Positions 34,895-43,594 of a stretch of DNA of 64,000 nt are shown here, piece by piece. Under the pieces are notes generated by a model, which was given only the letters and a program-made list of their open reading frames with translations, was not told where the DNA came from and did not search any database. The position numbers were made by a program, and so were the translations under genes. The stretch comes from an uncultured Alphaproteobacteria bacterium. Lineage in GTDB: Bacteria; Pseudomonadota; Alphaproteobacteria; Methylaequorales; Methylaequoraceae. The stretch spans positions 1 through 64,000 of the forward strand of contig CACACI010000004.1 in NCBI GenBank assembly GCA_902530985.1, read 5' to 3'. How positions within the stretch are numbered: position 1 is the first letter of the stretch; every line of letters starts with the position of its first letter.

Positions 34895-35929
34895 ATGAGT
34901 CATAATAAGTTAAATGAAATAGCAAAAAATTTGTCAAAACCTCCTAAAGGTATTCTAGCAGCAGATGAGAGTACCAATACTATTTCTAAGAGATTTAATG
35001 ATATTAAAGTCGAATCAACCGATGAGAATAGAAGAAAATATAGAGAGTTACTCTTTAAAACAAAAGATTTAAATAAATTTATCAGTGGTATTATTCTCTT
35101 TGATGAAACAATTCGTCAATCAACCTCAGAAAAGGTTCCATTTGGAAGATTTCTTAATGATCTGGGAATAATGCCAGGAATAAAAGTGGATACTGGTGCA
35201 GTTCCGATTGCACCTGAATCTATTGAAAAAGTAACAGAAGGATTAGACGGATTAGGTAAAAGGTTAATTGAATATAAGGAACTTGGAGCCTTATTTACAA
35301 AATGGAGAGCAATAATTGATATCAATGAAGAAAGTAGAATACCCTCTGATTATTTAATAGATTTAAACTGTTCAAACTTGGCAAGATATGCAAAAATTGT
35401 CCAGGATCATGGCATGGTTCCTATTGTTGAACCAGAAGTTTTAATGGACGGTGCTCATTCTATAGAAAAATGTTATGAGGTAACCTCAAAAACTCAAAAA
35501 TTACTTTTTAAAAAATTAGATCATAACGATGTAAATCTAAAAGGAATACTTTTAAAACCTAATATGATTATTTCAGGAAGAAAATCACCATCACAAGCTT
35601 CTATTTCTGAAGTGGCATCACAGACTGTTAAATGTTTAAAAGAAAATGTGCCAAAAGATGTTCCTGGAATTGTTTTTCTATCTGGTGGACAATCTAATGA
35701 GTTAGCAACTCAGCATCTAAATGAGATGAATAAATCTAATGAAGAAAAACCATGGAATTTAAGTTTTTCTTATGGCAGAGCACTTCAACAACCAACACTA
35801 AATGCATGGCAAGGAAATGATAATAAAATCTCAAATTCGCAAAATGCGTTATTTAAAAGAAGCAAATTGAATTCAAGTGCCACTCTTGGAAAATATTCAG
35901 AGGATCTAGAAAACTCAAATTATGAATAA
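34895..35929 (+). CDS. fba: Fructose-bisphosphate aldolase, class I
   Basis: Schiff-base (metal-independent) aldolase of 344 residues. Family motifs are GILAADESTNTISKRF near the N-terminus, VPIVEPEVLMDG and LKGILLKPNMIISG, the last containing the Schiff-base lysine, followed by GIVFLSGGQS. The class I type is uncommon in bacterial glycolytic operons, which more often carry class II. It lies 12 bases after pgk and overlaps rpe by 8 bases. Confidence 0.94.
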   Translation: MSHNKLNEIAKNLSKPPKGILAADESTNTISKRFNDIKVESTDENRRKYRELLFKTKDLNKFISGIILFDETIRQSTSEKVPFGRFLNDLGIMPGIKVDTGAVPIAPESIEKVTEGLDGLGKRLIEYKELGALFTKWRAIIDINEESRIPSDYLIDLNCSNLARYAKIVQDHGMVPIVEPEVLMDGAHSIEKCYEVTSKTQKLLFKKLDHNDVNLKGILLKPNMIISGRKSPSQASISEVASQTVKCLKENVPKDVPGIVFLSGGQSNELATQHLNEMNKSNEEKPWNLSFSYGRALQQPTLNAWQGNDNKISNSQNALFKRSKLNSSATLGKYSEDLENSNYE

Positions 35930-36572
35930 AAAGGTGAAAATCGCACCATCAATTCTTTCTGCAGATTTTTCAAAACTTGGTGATGAGATTTCTGATCTCG
36001 ATAAAACAGATTGTGATTATATTCATATAGATATAATGGATGGACATTTTGTTCCAAATATAACAATAGGGCCAAACGTTATTAAATCAATAAGAGGATA
36101 TACTGACAAAACATTTGATGTTCATTTAATGATTGACCCAGTAAAAAAATTTATACCTGAATTTGCAAATGCAGGTGCAGATATAATAACTATACATCAT
36201 GAGATTAAGGAAAATGTATTTGACTCAATTTCTGTAATAAAAGAATTCAATAAAAAAGTTGGTATTTCAATTAAACCATCTACTCCCGCAAAAGTAGTTG
36301 AAAAATACTTAGATTATACTGATTTAATACTAGTGATGACTGTAGAGCCAGGTTTTGGTGGACAAGATTTTTTACATAAACAATTAGATAAAATAAAAGA
36401 TATTAAAGGCATGATAGGAAATAAAAAGATCGACCTAGAAGTTGATGGTGGAATTAACTTAAATACTTCAAAAAAGGCTATAAATGCAGGAGCAAATGTA
36501 TTGGTTTCGGGTTCAACAATTTTTCAGTGTAGTGAGTATAAAAAAATAATAAAAGATCTCAGGAATGTATGA
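35922..36572 (+). CDS. rpe: Ribulose-phosphate 3-epimerase
   Basis: A 216-residue TIM barrel interconverting ribulose-5-phosphate and xylulose-5-phosphate. Motifs include IAPSILSADFSKLGDEI, YIHIDIMDGHFVPNIT (metal His/Asp), FDVHLMI, TVEPGFGGQDF and EVDGGIN. It is the last metabolic gene of the tkt-pgk-fba-rpe group. Its stop overlaps the RND adaptor start by 4 bases (ATGA). Confidence 0.96.
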   Translation: MNKKVKIAPSILSADFSKLGDEISDLDKTDCDYIHIDIMDGHFVPNITIGPNVIKSIRGYTDKTFDVHLMIDPVKKFIPEFANAGADIITIHHEIKENVFDSISVIKEFNKKVGISIKPSTPAKVVEKYLDYTDLILVMTVEPGFGGQDFLHKQLDKIKDIKGMIGNKKIDLEVDGGINLNTSKKAINAGANVLVSGSTIFQCSEYKKIIKDLRNV

Positions 36573-37570
36573 ATTCAACAATAATAAAATTATCTATTTT
36601 TTGTCTTCTTTTTTTTAATAAATTGAATTCACAAAACCTTGTTACTGTTGGAGCTCACAAACCTATTATAAAAGAAATTTCAGATACTTTAGAACTCCCA
36701 GGCTCAGTTGTTGCAAATGAGAGCGTTAAGATAACAAGTGTAGTTTCTGAAAAAATAAAAAGAATTCTTTTCAAGGAAGGCAGATTTGTAAAAAAAAATC
36801 AATTACTCGTAGAATTAATAGATAATGAAGAACAAGCTTTATTGATGCAGGTGCAAGCAGAACTTGAAGAAGCACAAGTCAATTACGAAAGAGCACTTAT
36901 ACTATCTAAAAAAGGAAATATTTCTCAATCCATTCTTGATAATAGACTTATGACAAAAAAGAAATTGTCAGGAAAGGTTAAAGAAATTAAAGCACAAATA
37001 GAAGATCTTAAAATTAAAGCTCCTTTCAATGGTTTAACTGGTATAAGAAATTTTAGCGAGGGATCATTTATAAAACCCGGTGATGTTATTACAGAACTTT
37101 ACGATACAGAATTTTTGAAAATCCAAGCATATGTTCCAGAAAGCTATTCTGATCAAGTTAAAGTTAATAGTAATTTTATTTTAGATTTAAGTTCAAAAAA
37201 AATTGAAGAGATAAATGGTAAAATATCAGTTGTAAATCCAATAGTAGATGAAAATACAAGAACTTTTAAAATCTTAGGTAGAATTAATAATTCTAAAAAC
37301 AATATTATGCCTGGAATGATGGTTAATTTAAAGATCCCTCTGGCAAAAAGAAATGCATTCATTGTAAGAGAAAATGCAATTCTAAGTCAAGACAACCTAT
37401 CTTTTGTTTATGTAATCATTGATCAAAATATTGTATCAAAAAAAAAAATAGAAGTTGGTTTTCGTAATGATGGGATGGTAGAAGTTTTAAATGGTTTAAA
37501 CTCTGATGATTTAGTAGTTTTTGAGGGTATTAATAAAATTAAAGAAGGTTCTAAAGTTAAGATAAGATGA
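36569..37570 (+). CDS. RND efflux periplasmic adaptor (HlyD/MFP family)
   Basis: A 333-residue adaptor with an N-terminal signal segment (about residues 8-21) and the family layout: an early lipoyl half with RILFKEGRFVKKNQLLVEL, a coiled hairpin (about 80-145), the second lipoyl half with KAPFNGLTGIRNFSEGSFIKPGD, and barrel regions with GMMVNLKIPL. It connects the pump encoded next to an outer membrane channel. It overlaps rpe and the pump by 4 bases each (ATGA), so efflux is cotranscribed with the carbon genes. Confidence 0.93.
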   Translation: MNSTIIKLSIFCLLFFNKLNSQNLVTVGAHKPIIKEISDTLELPGSVVANESVKITSVVSEKIKRILFKEGRFVKKNQLLVELIDNEEQALLMQVQAELEEAQVNYERALILSKKGNISQSILDNRLMTKKKLSGKVKEIKAQIEDLKIKAPFNGLTGIRNFSEGSFIKPGDVITELYDTEFLKIQAYVPESYSDQVKVNSNFILDLSSKKIEEINGKISVVNPIVDENTRTFKILGRINNSKNNIMPGMMVNLKIPLAKRNAFIVRENAILSQDNLSFVYVIIDQNIVSKKKIEVGFRNDGMVEVLNGLNSDDLVVFEGINKIKEGSKVKIR

Positions 37571-40500
37571 ATTTTTCAGAGTTTTTTATAAAAAAACCAG
37601 TTTTTTGTTCAGTACTTGTAGTATTTTTAATCATACTCGGGCTTCTTTCTTTAAAAAAACTACCACTTAGGCAGTTCCCAGATATTGAAAGATCTGAAAT
37701 TACTATAGATACTCTTTATCCAGGTGCTGCTTCAGAAATTATTGAAACCAAAATCACAGAAATTCTTGAAGGACAAATAAGTGGAATTGATGGAATAGAG
37801 TCCATCTCTTCTGTAAGCAGAGATGGAAGGTCAAAAGTTACAATAGAATTTAAGGCTGACAAAGATATTAATGAAGCCGCTAATGATGTTAGAGATGCCG
37901 TTTCTAGAATTCTAGAAAATCTACCTAAGGATTCTAATCCACCTGAAATATCAAAGATTGATTCTGACGCCAATGCGATTATGTGGTTAAATTTAACTTC
38001 AAATGACATAAATCAATTAGAACTTACAGATTATGCAGAAAGATACTTAGTTGATAGATTATCAGTTATACCTGGTGTAGCAAAAGTTCGACTCTCAGGT
38101 GGTAAAAAGAAATCATTGAGGATATGGCTCGACCCTAAACTCCTATCCCAATATTCAATATCAGTCTCAGAGATTGAACAAAAACTTTTAAACGAAAATA
38201 TAGAAACACCCGCGGGAAGAATTGAGTCAAAATATAGAGACTTTACAGTTAAGCTTGAAAGTGGATACAAAACTGTTAATGATTTTGAGAATTTAGTAAT
38301 TAAAAGAGTTGATAGTTTTTCATTTGTTAGATTAGGTGATGTTGCTAAGATTGAAATTGGTCCAGAAGAGACTAGACAAATCTTCAGAGGCAATGCAGAA
38401 GAAATGATTGGACTTGGAATTTTAAAACAAAAGTCAGCAAATTTAATTGATGTAACAAATAAGGTAAAAGAAGAATATGCTAGAATCAAAGACGAACTTC
38501 CGCAAAGTATTAATATTTATCAAAGCTATGATACTTCACTTTTTGTGTCTGAAGCGCTTCAGGAAGTAATATTCACCCTTTGTTTTGCAGTGCTTTTAGT
38601 TACTATTATAATATTAATTTTTTTAAGAAATATTAAAAGTTCAATAATTCCAGTTTTAACGGTACCTATCTCAATTTTATCAACTTTTATTTTCCTAAAT
38701 TTGTTTGGATTCTCTTTAAATCTTATTACTCTTTTAGCTTTAGTGCTATGCACAGGGTTAGTTATTGATGACTCAATAGTAATGTTAGAAAATATTCATA
38801 AAAGAATTGAGTCAGGTGAATCAAAGTTATCTGCTGCTATAAATGGTTCTAAAGAAGTGCTATTCGCAATTTTATCAACTTCAGTTGTTTTAATTAGTAT
38901 TTTTATGCCAATAATTTTCTTAGAAGGAGACACAGCTAAACTTTTTCAAGAATTAGCAGTAACTGTTATAGGCGCGGTTGTATTTTCTACAATAATATCT
39001 TTAACATTAACTCCTATGCTGTGCTCCAAAGTATTAGATTCACCAACAAATAATAACAAAACAAAAAGATTTGAGGAATTATATATAAAATTACTTTCAT
39101 TTTTTCTTAATAAAAAACTAATTTATCCAATACTTATTATTCCAATTATTTTATTTTCGATTTTTTTATACAAGAATATTGCAAAAGAATTTGCACCACA
39201 AGAAGACCGAGGTGTTTTTATTATGGTGATGGAGTCACCAGAGGGTAGCACATTTGAAAATACGGTAAATCAAATGTTAAAGCTAGAAACAAAATTAATT
39301 GAATTCAATAAAAATAATGAGGCAAAACGAATTCTTTTAAGAGTTCCAAGAAGCTTCTCAGGTACTCAAAATTTTAGTGATGGACTTGGTATAATAATTT
39401 TAAATCATTGGGATGATAGAAGAACAATTTGGGAAATAATCGATGAATTTAGGAGTATATCGACTGAAATTACTGATTCAAAAGTAATAATTTTTCCTCC
39501 ACGTGGTCTGGGACAAAGAAGGTCAGGTCAACAACTTCAATTTGTGATTTCAGGAGACTCCTATCAAAATATTAACCAAAATATGAAAATCATTCTAGAT
39601 GAGATCAAACAGAATAAGAACTTTCTTTTTAGTAGAATTGATTACAAAAAAAATAGACCTCAAATTAAAATAAAAATAAATAAAAACACCGCCTCAGATC
39701 TTAAAGTTTCAAACTTTCAAATTGGCAGAACTCTTGAGATACTTCTTGCTGGGAGGAAAATTAACACCTTCATAGAAGATGGAGAGGAATATTATGTAAT
39801 TGTTCAAGCAAAGAAAGAATATAGACAGAATATAAAAGACATTGGAGCATTTGAAGTAAAATCATTGGATGGAAACTATATTAGATTAGATAGTTTTTTA
39901 GAGTTCCAAGAAGTTGCAGAAGCAAAAGAGCTGAACAGGTATAACAAAATGAGATCTATCACGCTTAGTGCTGGCTTACAAAAAGGATATTCCTTAGGCG
40001 AAGCAATAAATTATTTAGAGAACTTATCTAAAGAAAAACTAAAAGGAAATTTTAAAATCGATTTCAAAGGACAAAGTAAAGAATATAAAAAATCAATGAA
40101 TCAATTTTATTTTTTATTTATAGTTTCCTTTATTTTTGTTTATCTTATTCTTTGTGCTCAATTTGAAAGCTACAAATTTCCTCTTATAATAATGTTATCT
40201 GTACCTTTAACTATTGTAGCTCCCCTTAGTGGAATATATTTATTTAATAACTCATTAAATATATTTAGTCAGATAGGTCTAATTATATTAATTGGTATTG
40301 CAGCAAAAAATGGCATTCTAATAGTTGAGTTCGCTCGGCAAATGAAATTAAAAGGAGAGAATTCATACAATGCCATTATTAAAGCATGTAAAAAAAGATT
40401 TAGACCTGTTATTATGACAGGTTTTTCTACTGTGATTGGAATTATACCATTAGTTTTAGGTTCCGGAGCTGGTTTTGAATCAAGATTAACAATTGGGATT

Positions 40501-40584
40501 GTTTTGATCACTGGAATTATTTTTTCTATTTTTTTAACATTATTTATAACCCCATTTTTCTTCAGAATTATTGATAAAAAATAA
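37567..40584 (+). CDS. RND multidrug efflux pump, AcrB/MexB type
   Basis: A 1005-residue inner-membrane pump with twelve transmembrane segments. The HAE1-family hallmarks are the N-terminal FIKKPVFCSVL and LPLRQFPDIE, the helix-4 proton-relay motif GLVIDDSIVMLENI, the FLEGDTAKLFQELAVT region, and APQEDRGVFIMVMESPEGST at the start of the second half, with GIAAKNGILIVEFARQ near helix 10. Substrates cannot be read from the sequence. No outer-membrane gene follows; the TolC-like protein at 11404 may serve. Confidence 0.94.
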   Translation: MNFSEFFIKKPVFCSVLVVFLIILGLLSLKKLPLRQFPDIERSEITIDTLYPGAASEIIETKITEILEGQISGIDGIESISSVSRDGRSKVTIEFKADKDINEAANDVRDAVSRILENLPKDSNPPEISKIDSDANAIMWLNLTSNDINQLELTDYAERYLVDRLSVIPGVAKVRLSGGKKKSLRIWLDPKLLSQYSISVSEIEQKLLNENIETPAGRIESKYRDFTVKLESGYKTVNDFENLVIKRVDSFSFVRLGDVAKIEIGPEETRQIFRGNAEEMIGLGILKQKSANLIDVTNKVKEEYARIKDELPQSINIYQSYDTSLFVSEALQEVIFTLCFAVLLVTIIILIFLRNIKSSIIPVLTVPISILSTFIFLNLFGFSLNLITLLALVLCTGLVIDDSIVMLENIHKRIESGESKLSAAINGSKEVLFAILSTSVVLISIFMPIIFLEGDTAKLFQELAVTVIGAVVFSTIISLTLTPMLCSKVLDSPTNNNKTKRFEELYIKLLSFFLNKKLIYPILIIPIILFSIFLYKNIAKEFAPQEDRGVFIMVMESPEGSTFENTVNQMLKLETKLIEFNKNNEAKRILLRVPRSFSGTQNFSDGLGIIILNHWDDRRTIWEIIDEFRSISTEITDSKVIIFPPRGLGQRRSGQQLQFVISGDSYQNINQNMKIILDEIKQNKNFLFSRIDYKKNRPQIKIKINKNTASDLKVSNFQIGRTLEILLAGRKINTFIEDGEEYYVIVQAKKEYRQNIKDIGAFEVKSLDGNYIRLDSFLEFQEVAEAKELNRYNKMRSITLSAGLQKGYSLGEAINYLENLSKEKLKGNFKIDFKGQSKEYKKSMNQFYFLFIVSFIFVYLILCAQFESYKFPLIIMLSVPLTIVAPLSGIYLFNNSLNIFSQIGLIILIGIAAKNGILIVEFARQMKLKGENSYNAIIKACKKRFRPVIMTGFSTVIGIIPLVLGSGAGFESRLTIGIVLITGIIFSIFLTLFITPFFFRIIDKK

Positions 40585-40589
40585 AAAAA

Positions 40590-42248
40590 TTATCCAGCTT
40601 TTTCTATGTTCTGAAAATTTTTTTCACCAAAATAAGTCTCATCAATTTCAAATTCTTTTAAACTTAATGAATAATAATTTTCAAACCATTCTTTAATCTT
40701 TTTATGAATATTCTTGTCATATGACAATTTAAGACATTTTGTTGATGTTTTTAAATTTTTATGAACTTTTCCGTTTTTAACAATTTCAATACCATTTTTA
40801 AATACATATTCTGCATTTCTGAACATTTTGTCGATTGGTTTTTTTGGGTTGTAGATAGAAATATCAGCTACAGATCCAAATTTTAGAGAACCCCTGTCTG
40901 TTAAGCCAAGAATTTTTGCTGGGGCTGCCCTTGTCATTATAGCTAACTCATAAAAACTATAAGTTCTTTTAATAAATTTTAAATCACTCATATCTTTTGC
41001 ATAATTATTAATTTTGTCTAGCTCAGAATTTCTAAAATCAAGGTCCATTAATAATCTTATTAATTCTGGATAAGAAGTAAAAGGGGCACCATTTGGATGG
41101 TCTGTGGTTAGAAAAACTCTCCAAGGGTCCTTTATCAATAAAAAAAGTTCTAACCCTATTGCCCATTGAAGTGCATTTACAAAATTCTTTTCTTTATATT
41201 CATAAGGTATTATGCCCCCTCCCCCATCTTCAATTTCTGAGATCACCCATTTTTTTGGATTCGCATGAAGTTTTGATTGATTCTGCTTCCAGATATCTGA
41301 AGAAATTGTCATCGTTGGTTTAAACATTACTTGACCTATATCCACTGAAATATTTTTATTTTTATTTATTTTTTCAGCTAACTCTTGAGACCCTGAAGAA
41401 AATCCTTTTTTACCCTTACTATCATATCCGTAAAACTGAATATGAGCTAAGTGCATTCTTCTTCCTTGGGCAGCATCTATAGTACTCAACACAGAACTTA
41501 TGTTTCCAGCCATCCCCAAATTATTACAATGAACATGTACTGGGTGAGGAATCTTTAGGTTCTCGTTAGCAATATTGAGGGATTCTAAAATCTGCCTTGA
41601 ACTAACACCATATTCTGGAACAATGTCATCTAAATTAAATGATTCAGATTCTCCAGTACGTTTAAAAAACTCTGAGCCACCTGCATTAATAACTTTCAAA
41701 CCAAGACACTTAGATGAATTAATGTTCCATGCAACATAGTCATCAATAAAAGACTGTCCTTTTTTTTTGTTTAAAGCATCAAGCAAAAGAGTATCATTAC
41801 CAACAATTCCTAAGCAACCTTTATCGATCATTGGAATTTTCTCCAACTCTAATTGAGTTAAGAAAGCATTAATAGGAAGTACCGCAGGTTCAATAACTGT
41901 AGTGAAACCCATCTCAGCATATCTATACCCAGTACCTTCTGAAGTCCATCTTGAATTAAAACCTGGAAGAAGTTTCTTTCTATTTAGATTATATTCTAAA
42001 AAATTAGAATGGATTTCAGGCGATAGCAATCGAGCATTGTTTACATTTCCTCCAGCTATATGAGAATGAATATCTATAGCTCCAGCCATAACTATCATCC
42101 CTTTTGCATCATAAGTATTCTGATAATCCTTGATTTTTGACTTTTCAGGTTTAACAATTAATCCGTCATCTACATACAAATCTTGTTTTTTTCCATTAAT
42201 ATTTTGTGAAGGGTCGTAAACAGTACCATTTAAGATTTTAAATTTCAT
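40590..42248 (-). CDS. fhcA: Formyltransferase/hydrolase complex subunit A (formylmethanofuran dehydrogenase subunit A type)
   Basis: A 552-residue amidohydrolase-fold protein. The N-terminus KILNGTVYDPSQNINGKKQDL and the DIHSHIAGG metal motif (H61, H63) match FwdA/FmdA/FhcA. Other family segments are TGYRYAEMGFTTVIEPAV, HPVHVHCNNLGMAGN, HLAHIQFYGYDSKGK and LTTDHPNGAPFTSYPEL. In methylotrophs FhcA hydrolyses formyl-methanofuran-like cofactor to formate in the tetrahydromethanopterin route of formaldehyde oxidation. The other fhc subunits are absent here. It is divergent from folE. A dihydroorotase or D-aminoacylase is much less likely given the motifs. Confidence 0.9.
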   Translation of the reverse strand: MKFKILNGTVYDPSQNINGKKQDLYVDDGLIVKPEKSKIKDYQNTYDAKGMIVMAGAIDIHSHIAGGNVNNARLLSPEIHSNFLEYNLNRKKLLPGFNSRWTSEGTGYRYAEMGFTTVIEPAVLPINAFLTQLELEKIPMIDKGCLGIVGNDTLLLDALNKKKGQSFIDDYVAWNINSSKCLGLKVINAGGSEFFKRTGESESFNLDDIVPEYGVSSRQILESLNIANENLKIPHPVHVHCNNLGMAGNISSVLSTIDAAQGRRMHLAHIQFYGYDSKGKKGFSSGSQELAEKINKNKNISVDIGQVMFKPTMTISSDIWKQNQSKLHANPKKWVISEIEDGGGGIIPYEYKEKNFVNALQWAIGLELFLLIKDPWRVFLTTDHPNGAPFTSYPELIRLLMDLDFRNSELDKINNYAKDMSDLKFIKRTYSFYELAIMTRAAPAKILGLTDRGSLKFGSVADISIYNPKKPIDKMFRNAEYVFKNGIEIVKNGKVHKNLKTSTKCLKLSYDKNIHKKIKEWFENYYSLSLKEFEIDETYFGEKNFQNIEKAG

Positions 42249-42357
42249 TTTGCAAATTGGATTTTTAAGTAGTATTAAATATATTACTTTAAATTTTTTT
42301 TTTTAGTACAAGATTATTAATTATCAGATTAATTTAAAATAGAAAGAAAAAGATATT

Positions 42358-42966
42358 ATGGATTCAAGTTCACCAAAAAAAATAAAGCTGGCACATCAGA
42401 ATAAAGTAAGCAGAAAAGAAGCAGAAAAAGCAGTGGAGACACTAATTCGCTGGGCAGGTGATGACCCTGAAAGAGAAGGTTTACGTGAAACTCCAAAAAG
42501 AGTTATCAATGCCTATGAAGAGTTTTTCTTAGGCTATAACGAATCGCCAGAGAAAATCCTTTCCAAAACCTTTGAGGATGTCCAAGGTTATAAAGACATG
42601 GTAATGTTAAAAGATATACCCTTTAATTCTCATTGTGAACATCATATGGTACCCATAATAGGAGTTGCTCACATTGCTTACATTCCGGTAAAAAGAGTAG
42701 TTGGTATTTCCAAGTTAGCAAGAACAGTTGAAATCTTTGCCAAGAGACTCCAAACACAAGAAACAATGACTCAACAGATCTCAACTGCAATTAATAATGC
42801 AATGAAACCAAGAGGAGTTGCTATTTACATCAAAGCTATTCACCAATGTATGACAACTAGAGGAGTTGAAAAACCAAATGTCTCAACAATCACAAATTCT
42901 TTTTTAGGTGAGTTTAAAACAGACTTAAACTTACAAAAAAGATTTTTGAATTATATTATGGACTAA
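42358..42966 (+). CDS. folE: GTP cyclohydrolase I
   Basis: Converts GTP to dihydroneopterin triphosphate, the first step of pterin cofactor synthesis. The 202-residue protein has DDPEREGLRETPKRVINAYEE, the zinc-binding SHCEHHMVPIIGVAHIAY, VVGISKLARTVEIFAKRLQ and the catalytic HQCMTTRGV. It starts 109 bases from the divergent fhcA gene. Its stop shares one base with the hisI start (TAATG). It could supply folate and perhaps methanopterin-type precursors, the latter being inference from its neighbour. Confidence 0.96.
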   Translation: MDSSSPKKIKLAHQNKVSRKEAEKAVETLIRWAGDDPEREGLRETPKRVINAYEEFFLGYNESPEKILSKTFEDVQGYKDMVMLKDIPFNSHCEHHMVPIIGVAHIAYIPVKRVVGISKLARTVEIFAKRLQTQETMTQQISTAINNAMKPRGVAIYIKAIHQCMTTRGVEKPNVSTITNSFLGEFKTDLNLQKRFLNYIMD

Positions 42967-43439
42967 TGATTAAGAGTTTCAGTAAAAGAGAATCTATTTT
43001 TGAAGTTGAAGAGGGCACAACACTTCAGCCAAAGTTCGACGACAACAACTTGATCCCTGTAATTACTGTGGATTCAAATAACAATCATATACTTATGCAC
43101 GGTTACATGAATCCTGAGGCATTTAAATTATCAATGAATACAGGAGAAGCCCACTATTGGTCAAGAAGTAGGAAATGTATTTGGAAAAAAGGTGAAACAA
43201 GTGGTTTAAAACAAAAGATAAAAGAAATTAAAATAGATGATGACCAAGATTGTGTTATTTTTAAAGTAGAGCTAGGGGGACTTAAGGCTAGTTGTCATGT
43301 TGGGTACAAATCCTGTTTTTACAGAAAATTGGCTTTAGCTGACAATAAATATTCAATTAAACTTGAGTTTACTGAAAAAGAAAAGGTTTTTGACCCTAAA
43401 GAAGTTTATGGAGATGCCCCAAACCCTACCAAACTTTAA
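42966..43439 (+). CDS. hisI: Phosphoribosyl-AMP cyclohydrolase
   Basis: Opens the adenine ring of phosphoribosyl-AMP in histidine synthesis. The 157-residue protein contains ITVDSNNNHILMHGYMNPEAF, the zinc/substrate motif GEAHYWSRSRKCIWKKGETSG, DQDCVIFKV and the cysteine-containing ASCHVGYKSCFYRK. It is the standalone enzyme without the HisE domain. It is coupled to folE by a TAATG overlap, a known alphaproteobacterial pair. Confidence 0.95.
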   Translation: MIKSFSKRESIFEVEEGTTLQPKFDDNNLIPVITVDSNNNHILMHGYMNPEAFKLSMNTGEAHYWSRSRKCIWKKGETSGLKQKIKEIKIDDDQDCVIFKVELGGLKASCHVGYKSCFYRKLALADNKYSIKLEFTEKEKVFDPKEVYGDAPNPTKL

Positions 43440-43512
43440 TAGAACATATCTTATAAAAATTAACATTTTTTTTATATCGTAAAAAAACCTTCAGAACACT
43501 ACATTATGATTA

Positions 43513-43535
43513 AGAATGTTGTAATTAAACATTCT
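43513..43535. promoter_or_regulatory. Perfect 8-base inverted repeat upstream of the aldehyde dehydrogenase gene
   Basis: AGAATGTT (43513-43520) and AACATTCT (43528-43535) are perfect reverse complements separated by 7 bases. No T-run follows, so it does not look like a terminator. It lies 60 bases before the aldehyde dehydrogenase start, a plausible operator position. A chance palindrome is possible in AT-rich DNA, but eight perfect pairs with internal G/C bases is noteworthy. Confidence 0.45.
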
Positions 43536-43581
43536 AATTGTTAGGATAATAGCAAAAGCTTTATTTTATAATTTAATAATT

Positions 43582-43587
43582 GGAGGG
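43582..43587 (+). promoter_or_regulatory. Strong ribosome-binding site of the aldehyde dehydrogenase gene
   Basis: GGAGGG lies 7 bases before the ATG at 43595. Such a complete anti-16S match is unusual in this window, where most genes start within or directly after their neighbour without a visible site. It fixes the start at 43595 rather than the in-frame TTG 15 bases upstream. Confidence 0.85.
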
Positions 43588-43594
43588 AATTAAA

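Noticed and set aside
31727-36572. Calvin cycle (cbb) operon.
   Set aside because: No rubisco, phosphoribulokinase or CbbR is present; the four enzymes are shared with the pentose phosphate pathway.
37716-38753. Minus-strand frames over the RND pump.
   Set aside because: They are antisense to a complete AcrB-type pump and have no family motif.
40590-42248. Dihydroorotase, hydantoinase or D-aminoacylase.
   Set aside because: The HCNNLGMAGN, DHPNGAPFTSYPEL and GYRYAEMGFTTVIEPA stretches are specific to the FwdA/FhcA family.
43513-43535. Terminator of hisI.
   Set aside because: The hairpin lies over 70 bases after the stop and has no T-run; it fits an operator better.
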